From the NCBI GenBank assembly GCA_910574865.1, contig CAJTDN010000011.1, positions 1 to 64,000 on the forward strand: a stretch of 64,000 nucleotides of DNA, written 5' to 3'. The DNA is from Lachnospiraceae bacterium. Its GTDB lineage: Bacteria; Bacillota; Clostridia; Lachnospirales; Lachnospiraceae. Shown here in pieces: positions 35,359-44,818 of the stretch (position 1 is the stretch's first letter; the number at the start of each line of letters is the position of its first letter). Below the pieces are notes generated by a model. That model saw only the letters and a program-made list of their open reading frames with translations. It was not told where the DNA came from and did not search any database. The position numbers and the translations under genes are program-made.

Positions 35359-35912
35359 TGATTCAGGTTCATTTTGGATGTTCGATGTCTGGATGTCTGC
35401 TGCTACAAGACTCTTCCGTTTTTGTGCAACATGCCATGTTGACTCCCCCCAGGGTTAGGTGGTATCATAATCGTACATCAAAATTCCGGTTTGCCGATGC
35501 AAACCGGCTCGCAAACGCTTCGCTTGTTGCTCGTATCGCCGCTTAAAAACCAGCGGCTCAATTCCGGGCGGATTCATTTCGAAAAATCATCTGCCCAAGG
35601 AGTGGCGTAAGCCGCAAGTCTTTGGTTGCCAGACGGACAGCGGGACTGCCGGTGGACGGTTCGTCGGTTTCAAGGTGTTTCACCAGAGAATTCAGGATTG
35701 ATGTAAACGAAAACCAAAAAGCAAAAGCGTTGCGGATCATTTTGGGATGGCGAAATTGACGCGTGATGCCAAAGCGAACGATGTGGGTAGTAAAGACGAA
35801 TCAAATTTATACAAGAAATGGATTGTCATTTTTTTGCGTGGTTGTTATAATAAGTCTTATAACAAGTCAAAGATATTTCGTTTTCTGCCCGGCAAGAGAA
35901 AGGAGAATGCGT
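35359..35912. other. 554-base gap after flagellin
   Basis: No gene is supported. It includes a 9-bp hairpin (CCGGTTTGC at 35486-35494 with GCAAACCGG at 35499-35507) and the leader of the Rpn-family gene with AGGAG at 35901-35905. Confidence 0.4.
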
Positions 35913-37127
35913 ATGAGCAGAAAACGAAACTTAAGAAATGAAAACCAGACCAGAAACAAGAACGGAAACAAAAAAATCAAAAAGAAAAACAAGAAGACAG
36001 GCATGGTAAATACGATGGAAGGGTGGCCGCCAAAGACGGGTTCCGGGTCGGCCGTCACAAACAGACACGCCAGTGACAACGGGGCGAAACTGATTTTTAA
36101 AGACCCGGTTCTGTGTGCCGAGTTCTTGCGCGGCTACACGGATATCCCGCTATTGAAGGACGTGCAGCCGGAGGACATCGAGGACGTTTCCGAAAGATTC
36201 CTGCCGATGTTCCAGGAGGGGCGCGACTCAGATGCCGTGAAAAAGGTGCGCCTCAAGGGGCTGAAAAGAGATGGGATGGAAATGTACCTGATTGCCATCG
36301 TGGAGCACCAGTCAAAGATAGACTATAGTATCTCGTTCCGCTTGTTGCGCTATGTCGTGATGGTCTTGACCGATTATGAGAGCGAGCTGGAACGTTTGTA
36401 TCCGGGAATCACGAAAACCAAGGATTTCAAGTACCCGCCGATTCTCCCCATCGTGTATTACGAAGGGAAAGAGAGCTGGAGCGCGGTAAAAGATTTTCAC
36501 GATAAGGTCTATCTGAGCGACGTGTTGGGCGAATACGTTCCCAAATTCCAGTACATGGTCGTCCCGCTTCATGATTATAGTAATGCGGATCTGGTGGAAA
36601 AAGGGGACGAACTGTCCCTGCTGATGCTGATTAACAAGTTGCAGAATTCTTCGGAATTCAAACATTTAAAGGACATTCCAACGGATTACTTGAAAAACCT
36701 AAGTGAGAACACTCCAGAATACCTATTGCATCTGGTCGGTAAGATTATCGCGACTTTGCTCTATAAACTAAACGTGCCACGCGACGAAGTGGAGGAATTC
36801 ACTGACAAAATAGAAAGAAGGGAATTTGACATGCTGTTTGACTGTTTCGAGGCATATGACGTGCAGGAGACAAGAAGGATCAGTCGGGAAGAAGGACGGA
36901 AAGAAGGGCGGAAAGAGGGACGAAAAGAGAATTTGATTGGCTTAATCTGCAAAAAAATGAAGCGCGGGTATGGTGTGACCGAAATCGCGGACATGCTGGA
37001 AGAAGAAGTCACGACCGTGCAGGAAATTTGCGATGTGGTAAATGAAATGGGTTATGATTCCAGTCCGGAAGCGATTCTTGGCAGATGGAACGAGAAAAAA
37101 TCTGTAATCAAAAATCAATCCGCTTAA
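35913..37127 (+). CDS. Rpn-family PD-(D/E)XK nuclease/transposase-like protein
   Basis: The 404-residue protein has a basic start, a KLIFKDPVLCAEFLRGY opening and the nuclease core around YLIAIVEHQSKIDYSISFRL, where E-x-Q stands in the usual E-x-K place, then LPIVYYEGKESWSAV. A short RKEGRKEG repeat and a helical end with EIADMLEEEVTTVQEI (small HTH-like) follow. Rpn proteins promote RecA-independent recombination in E. coli; most clostridial copies have unknown roles and multiply in genomes. The start is the ATG eight bases after AGGAG. Confidence 0.78.
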   Translation: MSRKRNLRNENQTRNKNGNKKIKKKNKKTGMVNTMEGWPPKTGSGSAVTNRHASDNGAKLIFKDPVLCAEFLRGYTDIPLLKDVQPEDIEDVSERFLPMFQEGRDSDAVKKVRLKGLKRDGMEMYLIAIVEHQSKIDYSISFRLLRYVVMVLTDYESELERLYPGITKTKDFKYPPILPIVYYEGKESWSAVKDFHDKVYLSDVLGEYVPKFQYMVVPLHDYSNADLVEKGDELSLLMLINKLQNSSEFKHLKDIPTDYLKNLSENTPEYLLHLVGKIIATLLYKLNVPRDEVEEFTDKIERREFDMLFDCFEAYDVQETRRISREEGRKEGRKEGRKENLIGLICKKMKRGYGVTEIADMLEEEVTTVQEICDVVNEMGYDSSPEAILGRWNEKKSVIKNQSA

Positions 37128-37158
37128 ATTTCTTCCATTTAAAAACATTAAAAAACAA

Positions 37159-37180
37159 GGGCGCGTCATATGGCGCGCCC
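37159..37180. terminator. Terminator after the Rpn-family gene
   Basis: GGGCGCG and CGCGCCC pair around TCATATGG. The gene on the other strand ends at 37246, so it may serve both directions. Confidence 0.6.
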
Positions 37181-37245
37181 CGAATTAAATTCATTTTCCT
37201 TGTCTATTGCAAATGATGTCGGGGTCAAAAAACTTTTTGCCCGCA

Positions 37246-39933
37246 TTATCTCTCGACTTTCACGTATCCTTCCAGTCCGGCCTTCTCTGCCGCGTACGGC
37301 ACGGCTCCGTCGTAGGATGAGCACTGGCTGATCAGGTTCAGCATCCTCTTCGAGCAGGCCTGCAAATCACCCAGCGTGATCGGGCATCTCACGTCACCCT
37401 CGGCCGCGCCGACCGACGCGATAATCTCATCCACGTCCGCCTGGCTGCCCGGCATCGTCAGGTCGTTCCCGGCCTTCACGCAGCCCGCCGCGCTGGAGCT
37501 TCCATACTTGAACTCTTGTCCCGGGTTCATCTCGATGCTCCCGGTCGTCCCCCAGTCGGTCATCACGATACCGGCAAAGCCCCACTCGTCCCTGGCCAAC
37601 GCCGTCAAAAGGTCACGGCTGTTCGCGGTATGTACGCCGTTGACCAGATTGTAGGATGTCATGATGGACATCGGCTGTGCCGCCTTCACCGCGATTTCGA
37701 AGCCTTTCAGGTAAATCTCGCGCGCCGCGCGCTCGCTTACGTGCGCGTTCGTGTGCATGCGGTTGTCCTCCTGGTTGTTGAACGCGAAGTGCTTGATCGT
37801 CGTGCCCACGCCCGGATGTTTTTGCACGCCCAGCGTGTCGGCCGCCGCGCACATGCCCGCCACCAGCGGATCCTCGGAATAATATTCGAAGTTACGCCCG
37901 CACAACGGGTTGCGGTGGATGTTCATGCCCGGTGCCAGCCAGAGCGTCACGCCCAGCTCTTCCATCTCCTCGCCCACGATGTCGCCGCACTCGGCAATCG
38001 CTTCTGTGTCCCATGTCTGCGCCAGCAAGGTGGCAATCGGGATGGCCGTGCAGTACTGGTAATACTCCACCGCGTCGGCCGGGATTTCCGGTTTCTGTTG
38101 GGCACCGCCACCCATCAGCTCGCCCAGAAGCTCCATGCCCGGAATCGGCGCGTCGCTCGTCCCCGGAATCACGTTGCCCTGCGCGTCCGCCATGAAATGC
38201 TTGGACAAACGGAGTCCTGCCGGGCCGTCCGCCAGAACCATGTTGCGGATGTCACGGTCGTCAATCATCAGGGACGTGCTGTCACCGGCAGCTCCCGGAC
38301 ACACCGCGGAGGCATTGCCAATCACCTCGGCACCGCCCATGCCCATCTGGCCGCGGGACGTTCCCACACATAGCTCGGCCATCTCCGGAACCGTCAGCTG
38401 GCCGACCAGGTCGTCCAACGTGGCCTTGCCCGCCAGCACGTCGTCCATCGTGACCTTCGTGCTGGAAGGATTCGCCGCGACCTGCGCGTTCTCCGCCGTG
38501 TAGCTCACCGTCTTCGTCTCGACATCCGCCGCTGAAACGGCAATCTGTACGGCTGCCGCCTTTTCGACGTCCTCGGACTCGTAACCGTAAGGAACGGCAT
38601 CCTTCGCGGAAATCTCTTCCATCTCACAATCCGCCGGCAAACGGTTCGACAGCACGGCGGTCACCACGTCCGCGTCCAGACAGACGGCCGCGACCACCTT
38701 CGTCGCCCTCGAGTTCGTGCCGACCCTCACGTAATACGCGCCTTCCTCCAGCACGTAAGCCGCCTTCGTCGCATGATAGGATGCCATCACCTCCAACGGG
38801 TAGCTGATGGACAGCTCCTCGCTCTCGCCCGGTGCCAGCTCCTTCGTTTTGGCATAGGCGGCCAGTTCCTGGTACGGCTTCTCCACCGCGCCCTTCGGTG
38901 CGGAATAGTATACCTGCACGACTTCCTTACCCGCATAGGTGTCTCCCGTATTCGTCACCTTCACCTTCACGGAAACCTCTTTCGCGTCCGCGCTCACGCC
39001 CGTCGTCTCCACGGCGAACGTCGTGTAACTCTTGCCATAACCGAACGGATAGGCCGGAGCCACGTTGAACGTGTCGAAATAACGGTATCCGACATAAATC
39101 CCTTCCTTATAATACTCATCATGGATATCGCCGTTCATGTGGCTGAACGTCCCCGCGTTCGGATAATCCGTGTAATTCTCCGCCCACGTCGTCGTCAGAT
39201 GACCGCTCGGGTTCGCTTTGCCCGTCAGCACGTCGGCCAGCGCGTACCCGCCGATATTTCCCGCCTGGCTCATCAAAAGCACCGCCCCGATGCCTTCCTG
39301 CACACGGAAGAACTTCGTGTCCACCACGCCGCCCACGTTCAGCACGACGATGACATTGCCATACGCCTTCGCCAGGTTGGCGATAGATTCCTTCTCCGAA
39401 TCGCTCAGCTCGTAATCACCGGCCACCGGTGCCCGGTCCTTGCCCTCGCCGGAGTTGCGGGCCACCACGTACACCGCCGCGTCAGCCTTCGTGTCCGCGA
39501 TGACCGCCTCGTCCACGGCATCAATCGCCGGTTCCATGAACGGGTTGTTGAACAAGTCCATAATCGCGCCCATGCCTTTCTTCGCGATGTTTTCCTTCAT
39601 CTCCATGAAATAGGCGAGCCTGGCGTCCTCGACCTTCTTGTCATACGCGTCCATCCACGCCTTCGTGGTCAGGGCAAGCCCCGCCTCCTCGAGACCCTGT
39701 TCCACCGTCACCACGAAACGGCTGTTGACATCTCCCGAGCCGGTTCCGCCCTTGATGGTGCGCCTCGCGCCGTTCCCGAAAAGCGCGACGCTCTTCACGT
39801 CCTTGGAAAGGGGCAGCGCACCCGCGTTCTCCAGAAGCACCATGCCCTGCGTCGCCACTTTCCTTACGCGGTTCATGTTGCGCTTCTCGCGCGCGCTGAT
39901 GTCCGGATTCTTCGTTGCAAATAGTTTCGCCAT
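37246..39933 (-). CDS. Permuted GH3 beta-glucosidase, cytoplasmic
   Basis: The 895-residue enzyme has inverted GH3 domain order: sandwich first (GMVLLENAGALPLSKDVKSV, GGTGSGDVNSRF), then fibronectin-like, then barrel (LADGPAGLRL, APGMNIHRNPLCGRNFEYYS, IKHFAFNNQEDNRM). The nucleophile is the Asp of GIVMTDWGTT near residue 790, with the normal Trp, unlike the membrane copy at 4626. There is no signal peptide. The start is the ATG (MAKLFATKNPDI) after AAGGAGG; an upstream in-frame extension lacks a site and family similarity. It stands alone, with a dispersed repeat behind its promoter side. Confidence 0.9.
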   Translation of the reverse strand: MAKLFATKNPDISAREKRNMNRVRKVATQGMVLLENAGALPLSKDVKSVALFGNGARRTIKGGTGSGDVNSRFVVTVEQGLEEAGLALTTKAWMDAYDKKVEDARLAYFMEMKENIAKKGMGAIMDLFNNPFMEPAIDAVDEAVIADTKADAAVYVVARNSGEGKDRAPVAGDYELSDSEKESIANLAKAYGNVIVVLNVGGVVDTKFFRVQEGIGAVLLMSQAGNIGGYALADVLTGKANPSGHLTTTWAENYTDYPNAGTFSHMNGDIHDEYYKEGIYVGYRYFDTFNVAPAYPFGYGKSYTTFAVETTGVSADAKEVSVKVKVTNTGDTYAGKEVVQVYYSAPKGAVEKPYQELAAYAKTKELAPGESEELSISYPLEVMASYHATKAAYVLEEGAYYVRVGTNSRATKVVAAVCLDADVVTAVLSNRLPADCEMEEISAKDAVPYGYESEDVEKAAAVQIAVSAADVETKTVSYTAENAQVAANPSSTKVTMDDVLAGKATLDDLVGQLTVPEMAELCVGTSRGQMGMGGAEVIGNASAVCPGAAGDSTSLMIDDRDIRNMVLADGPAGLRLSKHFMADAQGNVIPGTSDAPIPGMELLGELMGGGAQQKPEIPADAVEYYQYCTAIPIATLLAQTWDTEAIAECGDIVGEEMEELGVTLWLAPGMNIHRNPLCGRNFEYYSEDPLVAGMCAAADTLGVQKHPGVGTTIKHFAFNNQEDNRMHTNAHVSERAAREIYLKGFEIAVKAAQPMSIMTSYNLVNGVHTANSRDLLTALARDEWGFAGIVMTDWGTTGSIEMNPGQEFKYGSSSAAGCVKAGNDLTMPGSQADVDEIIASVGAAEGDVRCPITLGDLQACSKRMLNLISQCSSYDGAVPYAAEKAGLEGYVKVER

Positions 39934-40092
39934 GATCTTGTATTCCTCCTTGTTTTCCGCAGCCTGCCCCTTGGCAGGCCGCTCGTTTTCATCCCGCAAA
40001 AAGCGGTATTTGAACACTGTCTCTATCTTACCAGATTCTGCCGGATTATGGTAGAGGAATATTAGCGAAAACAATTAAATTTTTGCGAAAGT

Positions 40093-40285
40093 GGTTACTT
40101 TTCACGGGATGGGGAAACAAGATCAGACGTTGCAAGCTCGCTTGCATAACGTCAAATCTTGTTTCCCACAACCCGAAAAGGGTGACCGCCCCCACAGCGA
40201 GGAACACAAGCCCTTGAAAAGGGCGACGTGCGCATCTGCGCACGGTTCCGCAGCTGTTTGGGCGGCCGTCCCGTGAAAAGTAATC
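40093..40285. repeat. GTTAC-bounded dispersed element
   Basis: GGTTACTTTTCACGGGA at the left end is mirrored by TCCCGTGAAAAGTAATC at the right. The inner part from about 40170 (ACAACCCGAAAAGG, then CCCTTGAAAAGGGCGACGTG, then CAGCTGTTTGGGCGGCC) matches the reverse complement of 51829-51967. It also contains an inner inverted repeat, AACAAGAT...AGACGTT with AACGTCA...ATCTTGTT. Confidence 0.7.
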
Positions 40286-40327
40286 AAAACTGACGCGAAA
40301 CCGAAAACCACGTCCACATACGTCGGA

Positions 40328-41353
40328 CTATCCGTCCATGTCTATCAATATTTTCATGCTCGTCTCCCGGTTCCCGTCTATATGCCGGTATGTCTCCGAA
40401 TATTGCCTGAAGGGGAAATGCCCCGACATCAGCGGCCTTAAGTCCACTTTTTTCTGGCGCACCAGCTCGATTGCCTTGACAAAATCTTCATGACGGTACA
40501 TCATCGTCGTGTTCAGATCCAGTTCATGGTCGTTTAACACGGCCAAATCCACCTTCGCTAACCTTGCGAAGACGGCGGTCAGGATAATCGTGGAGCCCTT
40601 CCTGGCATGTTGGATGGCCTGCCCCATCGTCGTGTCGTTTCCGGCACAATCATAAATGACATCGGCCTTGTCCGGGCCAAACGACCGGACAAGCGCGTCC
40701 CCGAACCCCGTTTCCGTCGTGTCGTAGACATCATCGACCCCGCATTCCCGCGCCTTTTCCAGGCGGGTCGGCAGGATGTCCGTCACCATCACCCTGGCCG
40801 CGCCCATTCCTTTGGCAGCCTGCGCGACCAGGATGCCGATCGGCCCGGCCCCTAGGACCGCCACGTTTTTCCCTTCCATGTCGCCAAACCTGCGCACCGC
40901 GTGCACCGCCACCGCCAGCGGCTCGATCATGGCCCCCTCGTCATAGGAAAGCTCCTCGGGAAGGACGGTCACCTTTGACTCGTCCACGCAAAAATATTCC
41001 GCGGCCATCCCCTCCGTCTGGAAGCCCATCACTTTCAGTTCTTCGCACAGATTATATTTCCCGTGCCTGCAAGGATGGCATTTCCCGCAAAACACCTGCG
41101 GCTCGATTGTCACCTTCTGCCCGGCCCGCACCCGCGTGGCACCCGCGCCCACGCCCACGACGTCGCCGCTCACCTCGTGCCCCTGCGTCACGGGATAACC
41201 GGTAAACGGGTGCTTTCCATGGTACACGTGGATGTCCGACCCGCAAATCCCTATCCTTCTTATTTTAATCAATACCTCGTTTTCACCCGGCACCGGGACT
41301 TCCACATCCCGGAACTCGATTTCCCCCGGTGCCGTCATCACTGCCTTAAGCAT
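40328..41353 (-). CDS. Zinc-dependent polyol dehydrogenase (MDR family)
   Basis: The 341-residue protein has catalytic zinc ligands Cys in RIGICGSDIHVYHG and His-Glu in TQGHEVSGDVVG, a structural zinc set in CGKCHPCRHGKYNLC, and an NAD-binding fold with VLGAGPIGILVAQ followed by an Asp (VTDILP), favouring NAD over NADP. It oxidises a sugar alcohol or related hydroxyl in the sorbitol/idonate/galactitol group. It is the last gene of a minus-strand operon with an ABC importer and oxidoreductases. Start ATG 41353 follows AAGGGGGTG. Confidence 0.85.
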   Translation of the reverse strand: MLKAVMTAPGEIEFRDVEVPVPGENEVLIKIRRIGICGSDIHVYHGKHPFTGYPVTQGHEVSGDVVGVGAGATRVRAGQKVTIEPQVFCGKCHPCRHGKYNLCEELKVMGFQTEGMAAEYFCVDESKVTVLPEELSYDEGAMIEPLAVAVHAVRRFGDMEGKNVAVLGAGPIGILVAQAAKGMGAARVMVTDILPTRLEKARECGVDDVYDTTETGFGDALVRSFGPDKADVIYDCAGNDTTMGQAIQHARKGSTIILTAVFARLAKVDLAVLNDHELDLNTTMMYRHEDFVKAIELVRQKKVDLRPLMSGHFPFRQYSETYRHIDGNRETSMKILIDMDG

Positions 41354-41451
41354 CACTTCACCCCCTTATTCTAAGCATTTACGCGTGTATTCTTTGTGCC
41401 ACGCTCCACGAGGCCGTGCGGCAAAGCGCAAGCCCCCGTAAATCGTAGCAT

Positions 41452-42408
41452 TCAATCCTTCACCGCGCCTGCGGTCAACCCGGAAATCAGCATCCGCCCC
41501 AATATCGCGAACACGACGAGCGTCGGTATCACGGCCGCCGTCGCCGCCGCGCACAACGGCCCCCACTGGATTCCGTAAAATCCCATGTAATTATAAATAC
41601 TCACCTGGATGGGATACAGCGATGCGGAACTCACCAGCACGGAGGACACGACATACTCGTTCCACGCGCCGAGGAAAATGTACAAGGCCGCGCTTGCCAT
41701 CGAGGGAAGCGAGAGCGGGACGACGATCCCGAACAAAATGCGCCAGTTGCCGGCCCCGTCTATCTTCGCCGCCTCGTCTATTTCCACCGGGACCGACTCC
41801 AGGCCGCCCATGATGACCCAGATGGCCATCGGAAGGTTGTACGCGATATAAATAATAGGAAGCGTGTACCACTGGTTCGTCATCCCCAGGCTGGAAAAGA
41901 ACGTATAGTTGGGCACGACCATCGCCGCGCTCCCGATGGAGAGCGGAATCCCGCTCAAAATCAGGATGAAAAACATTTTCTTCCCGTGGAAACGGAACCG
42001 GCTCATGGCGTAGGCCGCCATCACCGCCAGCAAAAGCCCCACCACGATGGCGATGCCGCTGTATAGCAAGCTATTTAAAAATCCCGTGAAAAACGTCCCC
42101 TTGAACACTTCCGCATAATGTTCGCCGCTGACCTGCGAGCCGAACAGCTTCGGCGGGTACGAAAGCACCTCGCGCACCGGCTTTAACGAGGTCAGAAGCC
42201 CCCATAAAAACGGCGCCAGGTTCACGACGAGCACGAACGCGAACAAGATGATTTCATACACGCGCAGCCATTTCTTCCATTTTTTTAACGTCTCGCCCGA
42301 AACACGGGCCTGGCCCGAATCCTTCCCCGGCACATTTCCCGGCACGGGAAGCCGCCCCGAATCCTTCCCCGGCACGCCCCCTGATATACGAATTTGATCA
42401 GACTTCAT
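41452..42408 (-). CDS. ABC sugar transporter permease (MalG type)
   Basis: The 318-residue protein has six membrane helices and the EAA loop for contacting the ATPase (EIDEAAKIDGAGNWRILFGIV). The first 40 residues are an odd, low-complexity extension with two VPGKDSG repeats, absent from the family and due to duplicated DNA there. It partners the MalF-type permease, whose gene overlaps by 11 bases. No ATPase gene is present, so a shared multi-sugar ATPase elsewhere must energise it. Confidence 0.88.
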   Translation of the reverse strand: MKSDQIRISGGVPGKDSGRLPVPGNVPGKDSGQARVSGETLKKWKKWLRVYEIILFAFVLVVNLAPFLWGLLTSLKPVREVLSYPPKLFGSQVSGEHYAEVFKGTFFTGFLNSLLYSGIAIVVGLLLAVMAAYAMSRFRFHGKKMFFILILSGIPLSIGSAAMVVPNYTFFSSLGMTNQWYTLPIIYIAYNLPMAIWVIMGGLESVPVEIDEAAKIDGAGNWRILFGIVVPLSLPSMASAALYIFLGAWNEYVVSSVLVSSASLYPIQVSIYNYMGFYGIQWGPLCAAATAAVIPTLVVFAILGRMLISGLTAGAVKD

Positions 42409-43261
42409 ACTTCACCGCCTTTACATAACCTATGGACAATGCCAGCGTCACGACGAACAAAACGATGGACAACGCGCTCGACGTGCCGAACTGGTAATTT
42501 TCAAAGCCCAGCCGGTACACCGAAATGGTGATGACGTTCGTCGCCGTCCCCGGGCCGCCGCCCGTGAGGCTTAACGGCACCGTCAGGTTGTTGATATTTG
42601 ACAACGTCAGGATAATCGTGGAAATGAGGAGCGGCGTCTTGATCATCGGCAGCCTGACAAAACGAAGCAGCTGCCATTTCCCCGCCCCGTCGATAATCGC
42701 GGCCTCCTCGACGCTTTTGGGAATGCTCTTCAATCCGGCCAGAATCTGCACCATCGCGTACCCGATGATGCGCCACGTCATCACGAAAATCAGCACTCCC
42801 ACCGCCGTCTTCGGGTCACTTAGCACTTTCAGCGGGGCAAGGCCGACCTGCTTTACCAGGTAATTTAACACACCCAGATCCTCGCTGAAAATCCACTTCC
42901 AAAGAAGCGTCCCAACCACCTGCGAGGTCACCCACGGAATCAGCACCAGCAGCTGGATGGCGTAGGCCACGATGCCGCTGTATTTGTTAATCCAGAGGGC
43001 GAACATAACAGCCAGCACCAGCGCGATGACAAGGCTGACGGCACTGATATAAAACGTGCGCCCGAACGCCTTCAAATAGTCGGAATTCGTAAGCACCTTT
43101 ATGAAATTGTCAAGACCCACGAATTTCGTGAACCTCATGTAGGTACACTGGTACAAGCTGCAATAAACAGAATACCCCAGCGGCGCAATCAGTACGAACA
43201 AAATGACCAGCGCGCTGGGGGCAAGCAGCAGGTAAGGAAACATCTTGTCACTTTTCTTCAT
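42398..43261 (-). CDS. ABC sugar transporter permease (MalF type)
   Basis: The 287-residue protein has six membrane helices, the LAPSALVILFVLIAPLGYSV start and the EAA loop SVEEAAIIDGAGKWQLLRFV. The start is MKKSDKMFPY after AGAGGA; codons further upstream lack a site. It lies between the binding-protein gene and the MalG-type permease gene. Confidence 0.9.
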   Translation of the reverse strand: MKKSDKMFPYLLLAPSALVILFVLIAPLGYSVYCSLYQCTYMRFTKFVGLDNFIKVLTNSDYLKAFGRTFYISAVSLVIALVLAVMFALWINKYSGIVAYAIQLLVLIPWVTSQVVGTLLWKWIFSEDLGVLNYLVKQVGLAPLKVLSDPKTAVGVLIFVMTWRIIGYAMVQILAGLKSIPKSVEEAAIIDGAGKWQLLRFVRLPMIKTPLLISTIILTLSNINNLTVPLSLTGGGPGTATNVITISVYRLGFENYQFGTSSALSIVLFVVTLALSIGYVKAVKYEV

Positions 43262-43312
43262 AAGCAATTCCTCTTTCTTGATTGGCGCGGCCACGCGAGC
43301 CGCGCCATTTCT

Positions 43313-44692
43313 TTAATTTCCGTTCCGCTCGTTAAATTCCTTCGCCGTCGTGTCAAGCGCCTCTTCCACCGACTTGCCTTCCACGTAGGCGAGCTGCATC
43401 GCTTTCACCAGGTCCGTCACGTAACCGGAGATGACGTACTCGGAGTTGTAAGCCACCGCGTTGTTTTCCAGCATTTCCATCGCCGTCTTCAAATATTCGT
43501 TGTCCGGCGAGGAAAGGAATTCCGAACATGCGTCCACCGTGGACTTCAGAAGCGGAATCTGGCCGCCCTCTTCCACCCAGAGCTTGTCAATCTCGGGGCA
43601 GCAGAGCGTTTCGATGAATTCACCCGCCTCTTCCTTCATTTCGCTGCCGGAATACACGCAGACGTTCCAGCCCGCCGCCAGGCCTTTGCCTTCCTTACCA
43701 TTGCTGGACGGGTACGCCATCAGCTTCACGCTGTCCGGGTCGTACGCGCACTGCGACTTGATAGTGGGGATACGCACGCTGCCGCCAAACACCATCGCGT
43801 ATTTCCCGGCGATAAAGTCCGCGTACATTTCCTCGCTGGTAGCCGAAACCGCGCTCTGCGGCGTAATCCCGTATTTGTCAATCATGTCAATCTGCATCTG
43901 CAGGGCCGCCTGGCCGACATCGCCGTTCCAGTTCGCCTGCCCGTTTTCATCCACGACATCCCCGTACTGGGTGAACAGCTGCGCCCGCAAATAATTGGAG
44001 TCCGCCGACTTCTCACTGTAGCCGACACCAAGGCCGTACACCTGCATGCCGTCCTCGTTCACGTAGGTCAGCTTCTGCGCCGCCGCGATCAGGTCGTCCC
44101 AGCTCTCGAAGTTCGGGTCGATTTCAAATTGCTTGAACAAGTCCGCCCGGTAGACGATGCCGTACACGTTGGTCGACAGATGCAGCTGGTAATGCGCATC
44201 GTCTGTCGCACCGTACTCGAAACGCACGTCATCCAGATCCTGGAACTGCTCGTCGGTCCAGTCTTTCATGAACAAGTTCTCGAACGGTTCCACCACGCCC
44301 AGCTGGATGGCCTCGCCCAGGTTCAGGCCGTTCACCCAGATTACGTCGGGAGCCTCGCCGGTCTGCGTCGCCGCGAAAAATTTGGCCGTCATCGTGTCCC
44401 ACTCCAGCGACTCGATGCGCACGGTCACGCCCTCGTGCTGCGACTCGTAAAGCTCCTTCGCCTTGCCCAGGACGTATCCGCGCCCGCTCTCGTCATTCGG
44501 GTTCAAAAACGTCCACACGAGCAGTTCCTTTTTCTCCCCGCCTTCTTTCTTCCCGCCATCATCCGCTTTGTCGTCATTTCCCTGGTTTCCGCCACCGCAG
44601 CCCGCCATCACCACCGTCATGGCCAACGCAAGTATGAATGCCGCCAACTTTTTCATCTTTTTTAAACTTTTCATCTGGTTCAACTTTTTCAT
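43313..44692 (-). CDS. ABC transporter sugar-binding lipoprotein
   Basis: The 459-residue protein has a signal peptide with lipobox Cys32 (VVMAGCGGG), a Gly/Asp/Lys linker, and a family-1 extracellular binding fold (LLVWTFLNPNDESGRGYVLG, APDVIWVNGLNLGEAIQLGV, GKYAMVFGGSVRIP). It captures the operon's substrate outside the cell and passes it to the two permeases encoded next. The ligand is not identifiable from sequence. Confidence 0.9.
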   Translation of the reverse strand: MKKLNQMKSLKKMKKLAAFILALAMTVVMAGCGGGNQGNDDKADDGGKKEGGEKKELLVWTFLNPNDESGRGYVLGKAKELYESQHEGVTVRIESLEWDTMTAKFFAATQTGEAPDVIWVNGLNLGEAIQLGVVEPFENLFMKDWTDEQFQDLDDVRFEYGATDDAHYQLHLSTNVYGIVYRADLFKQFEIDPNFESWDDLIAAAQKLTYVNEDGMQVYGLGVGYSEKSADSNYLRAQLFTQYGDVVDENGQANWNGDVGQAALQMQIDMIDKYGITPQSAVSATSEEMYADFIAGKYAMVFGGSVRIPTIKSQCAYDPDSVKLMAYPSSNGKEGKGLAAGWNVCVYSGSEMKEEAGEFIETLCCPEIDKLWVEEGGQIPLLKSTVDACSEFLSSPDNEYLKTAMEMLENNAVAYNSEYVISGYVTDLVKAMQLAYVEGKSVEEALDTTAKEFNERNGN

Positions 44693-44818
44693 CTCTTTCT
44701 CCTTTCGTTTTCACATATGAATTTCATTCGTCTATCAGACGCGTTTCTTCGGTCACGGTCCAGCCATGGCAGAACCGTGGCTTTCTCCGGCCATGGCTTT
44801 CCCGCCATCAGCTGTCTT

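Noticed and set aside
35558-35740. Minus-strand frame of 60 codons after flagellin
   Set aside because: It has no ribosome site, homology or composition signal.
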